NCBI GenBank assembly: GCA_964429355.1
Contig: CAYSCH010000123.1
Location: 1-22,813, forward strand
DNA length: 22,813 bases
Direction of reading: 5' to 3'
Source of the DNA: JAAYAY01 sp964429355
GTDB lineage: Bacteria; Planctomycetota; Planctomycetia; Pirellulales; Thermoguttaceae
The notes under the pieces: model-generated
Told to the model about the DNA's origin: nothing
Databases searched by the model: none
The model's input: the letters and a program-made list of their open reading frames with translations, nothing else
Translations under genes and position numbers: made by a program
In this document: piece after piece, positions 22,809 through 22,813 of the stretch
How positions within the stretch are numbered: the stretch's first letter is position 1
How the letters are laid out: each line of letters opens with the position of its first letter

Positions 22809-22813
22809 TTTTT

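Overview
The window looks like a scaffold piece of a Planctomycetota-type genome, possibly Pirellulales. The reasons are high GC, many intergenic repeat copies, a large secreted alpha/alpha-toroid glycosidase-like protein, and sparse genes with long spacers. The lineage is inferred from style, not from a marker gene. A run of 10 Ns at 8427-8436 shows that the sequence is a gapped assembly.

The window is dominated by monovalent-cation transport, and most of those genes are broken. From 1 to 3100 lies the remains of a kdpABCDE potassium operon: an N-terminal piece of kdpA, almost no kdpB, a kdpC lacking its C-terminus, a kdpD lacking its N-terminal half, and an intact response regulator kdpE. 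A repeat-rich spacer (3100-3850) leads to a trkH gene with a large internal deletion and a frame change (3852-4663). Converging on it from the minus strand is a compact set (8961 to 4764): an SSS-type sodium/solute symporter, a small two-helix membrane protein, a 26-residue uppP remnant, then ktrB and a trkA/ktrA gene. This KtrAB pair is the only complete potassium uptake system in the window.

From 9205 to 12205 the plus strand holds a C-terminal corA fragment, an HPr-like phosphocarrier gene and an intact uppP. An ISAzo13-type insertion sequence (1352 bp, 24/25-bp inverted repeats, apparent TAA duplication) sits 8 bp after the uppP stop codon. Its transposase is split by a -1 shift at an A8 run. 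From 12248 to 17361 there are two different cstA-family transporters on the minus strand. The spacer between them holds further gene scraps: the C-terminal domain of a Kup potassium transporter, an ApbE fragment with an amber codon in a conserved motif, and an NHL/SMP-30-like fragment fused directly to it.

The right end has two small unrecognised proteins (17908-18594), a near-consensus sigma-70 promoter without an evident gene (18784), and a 1113-residue secreted glycosidase-like protein (19285-22626). The repeats upstream of that gene also occur near kdpE and in front of the second cstA gene.

The main message is an order-preserving set of internal deletions and remnants that hits Kdp, Trk, Kup and CorA but spares KtrAB. 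This may be real genome decay, or an assembly that skipped internal segments. The sequence alone does not fully separate the two, although the amber codon in apbE and the diverged uppP scrap favour real decay for at least part of it. I found no convincing new multi-gene defence or metabolic system.
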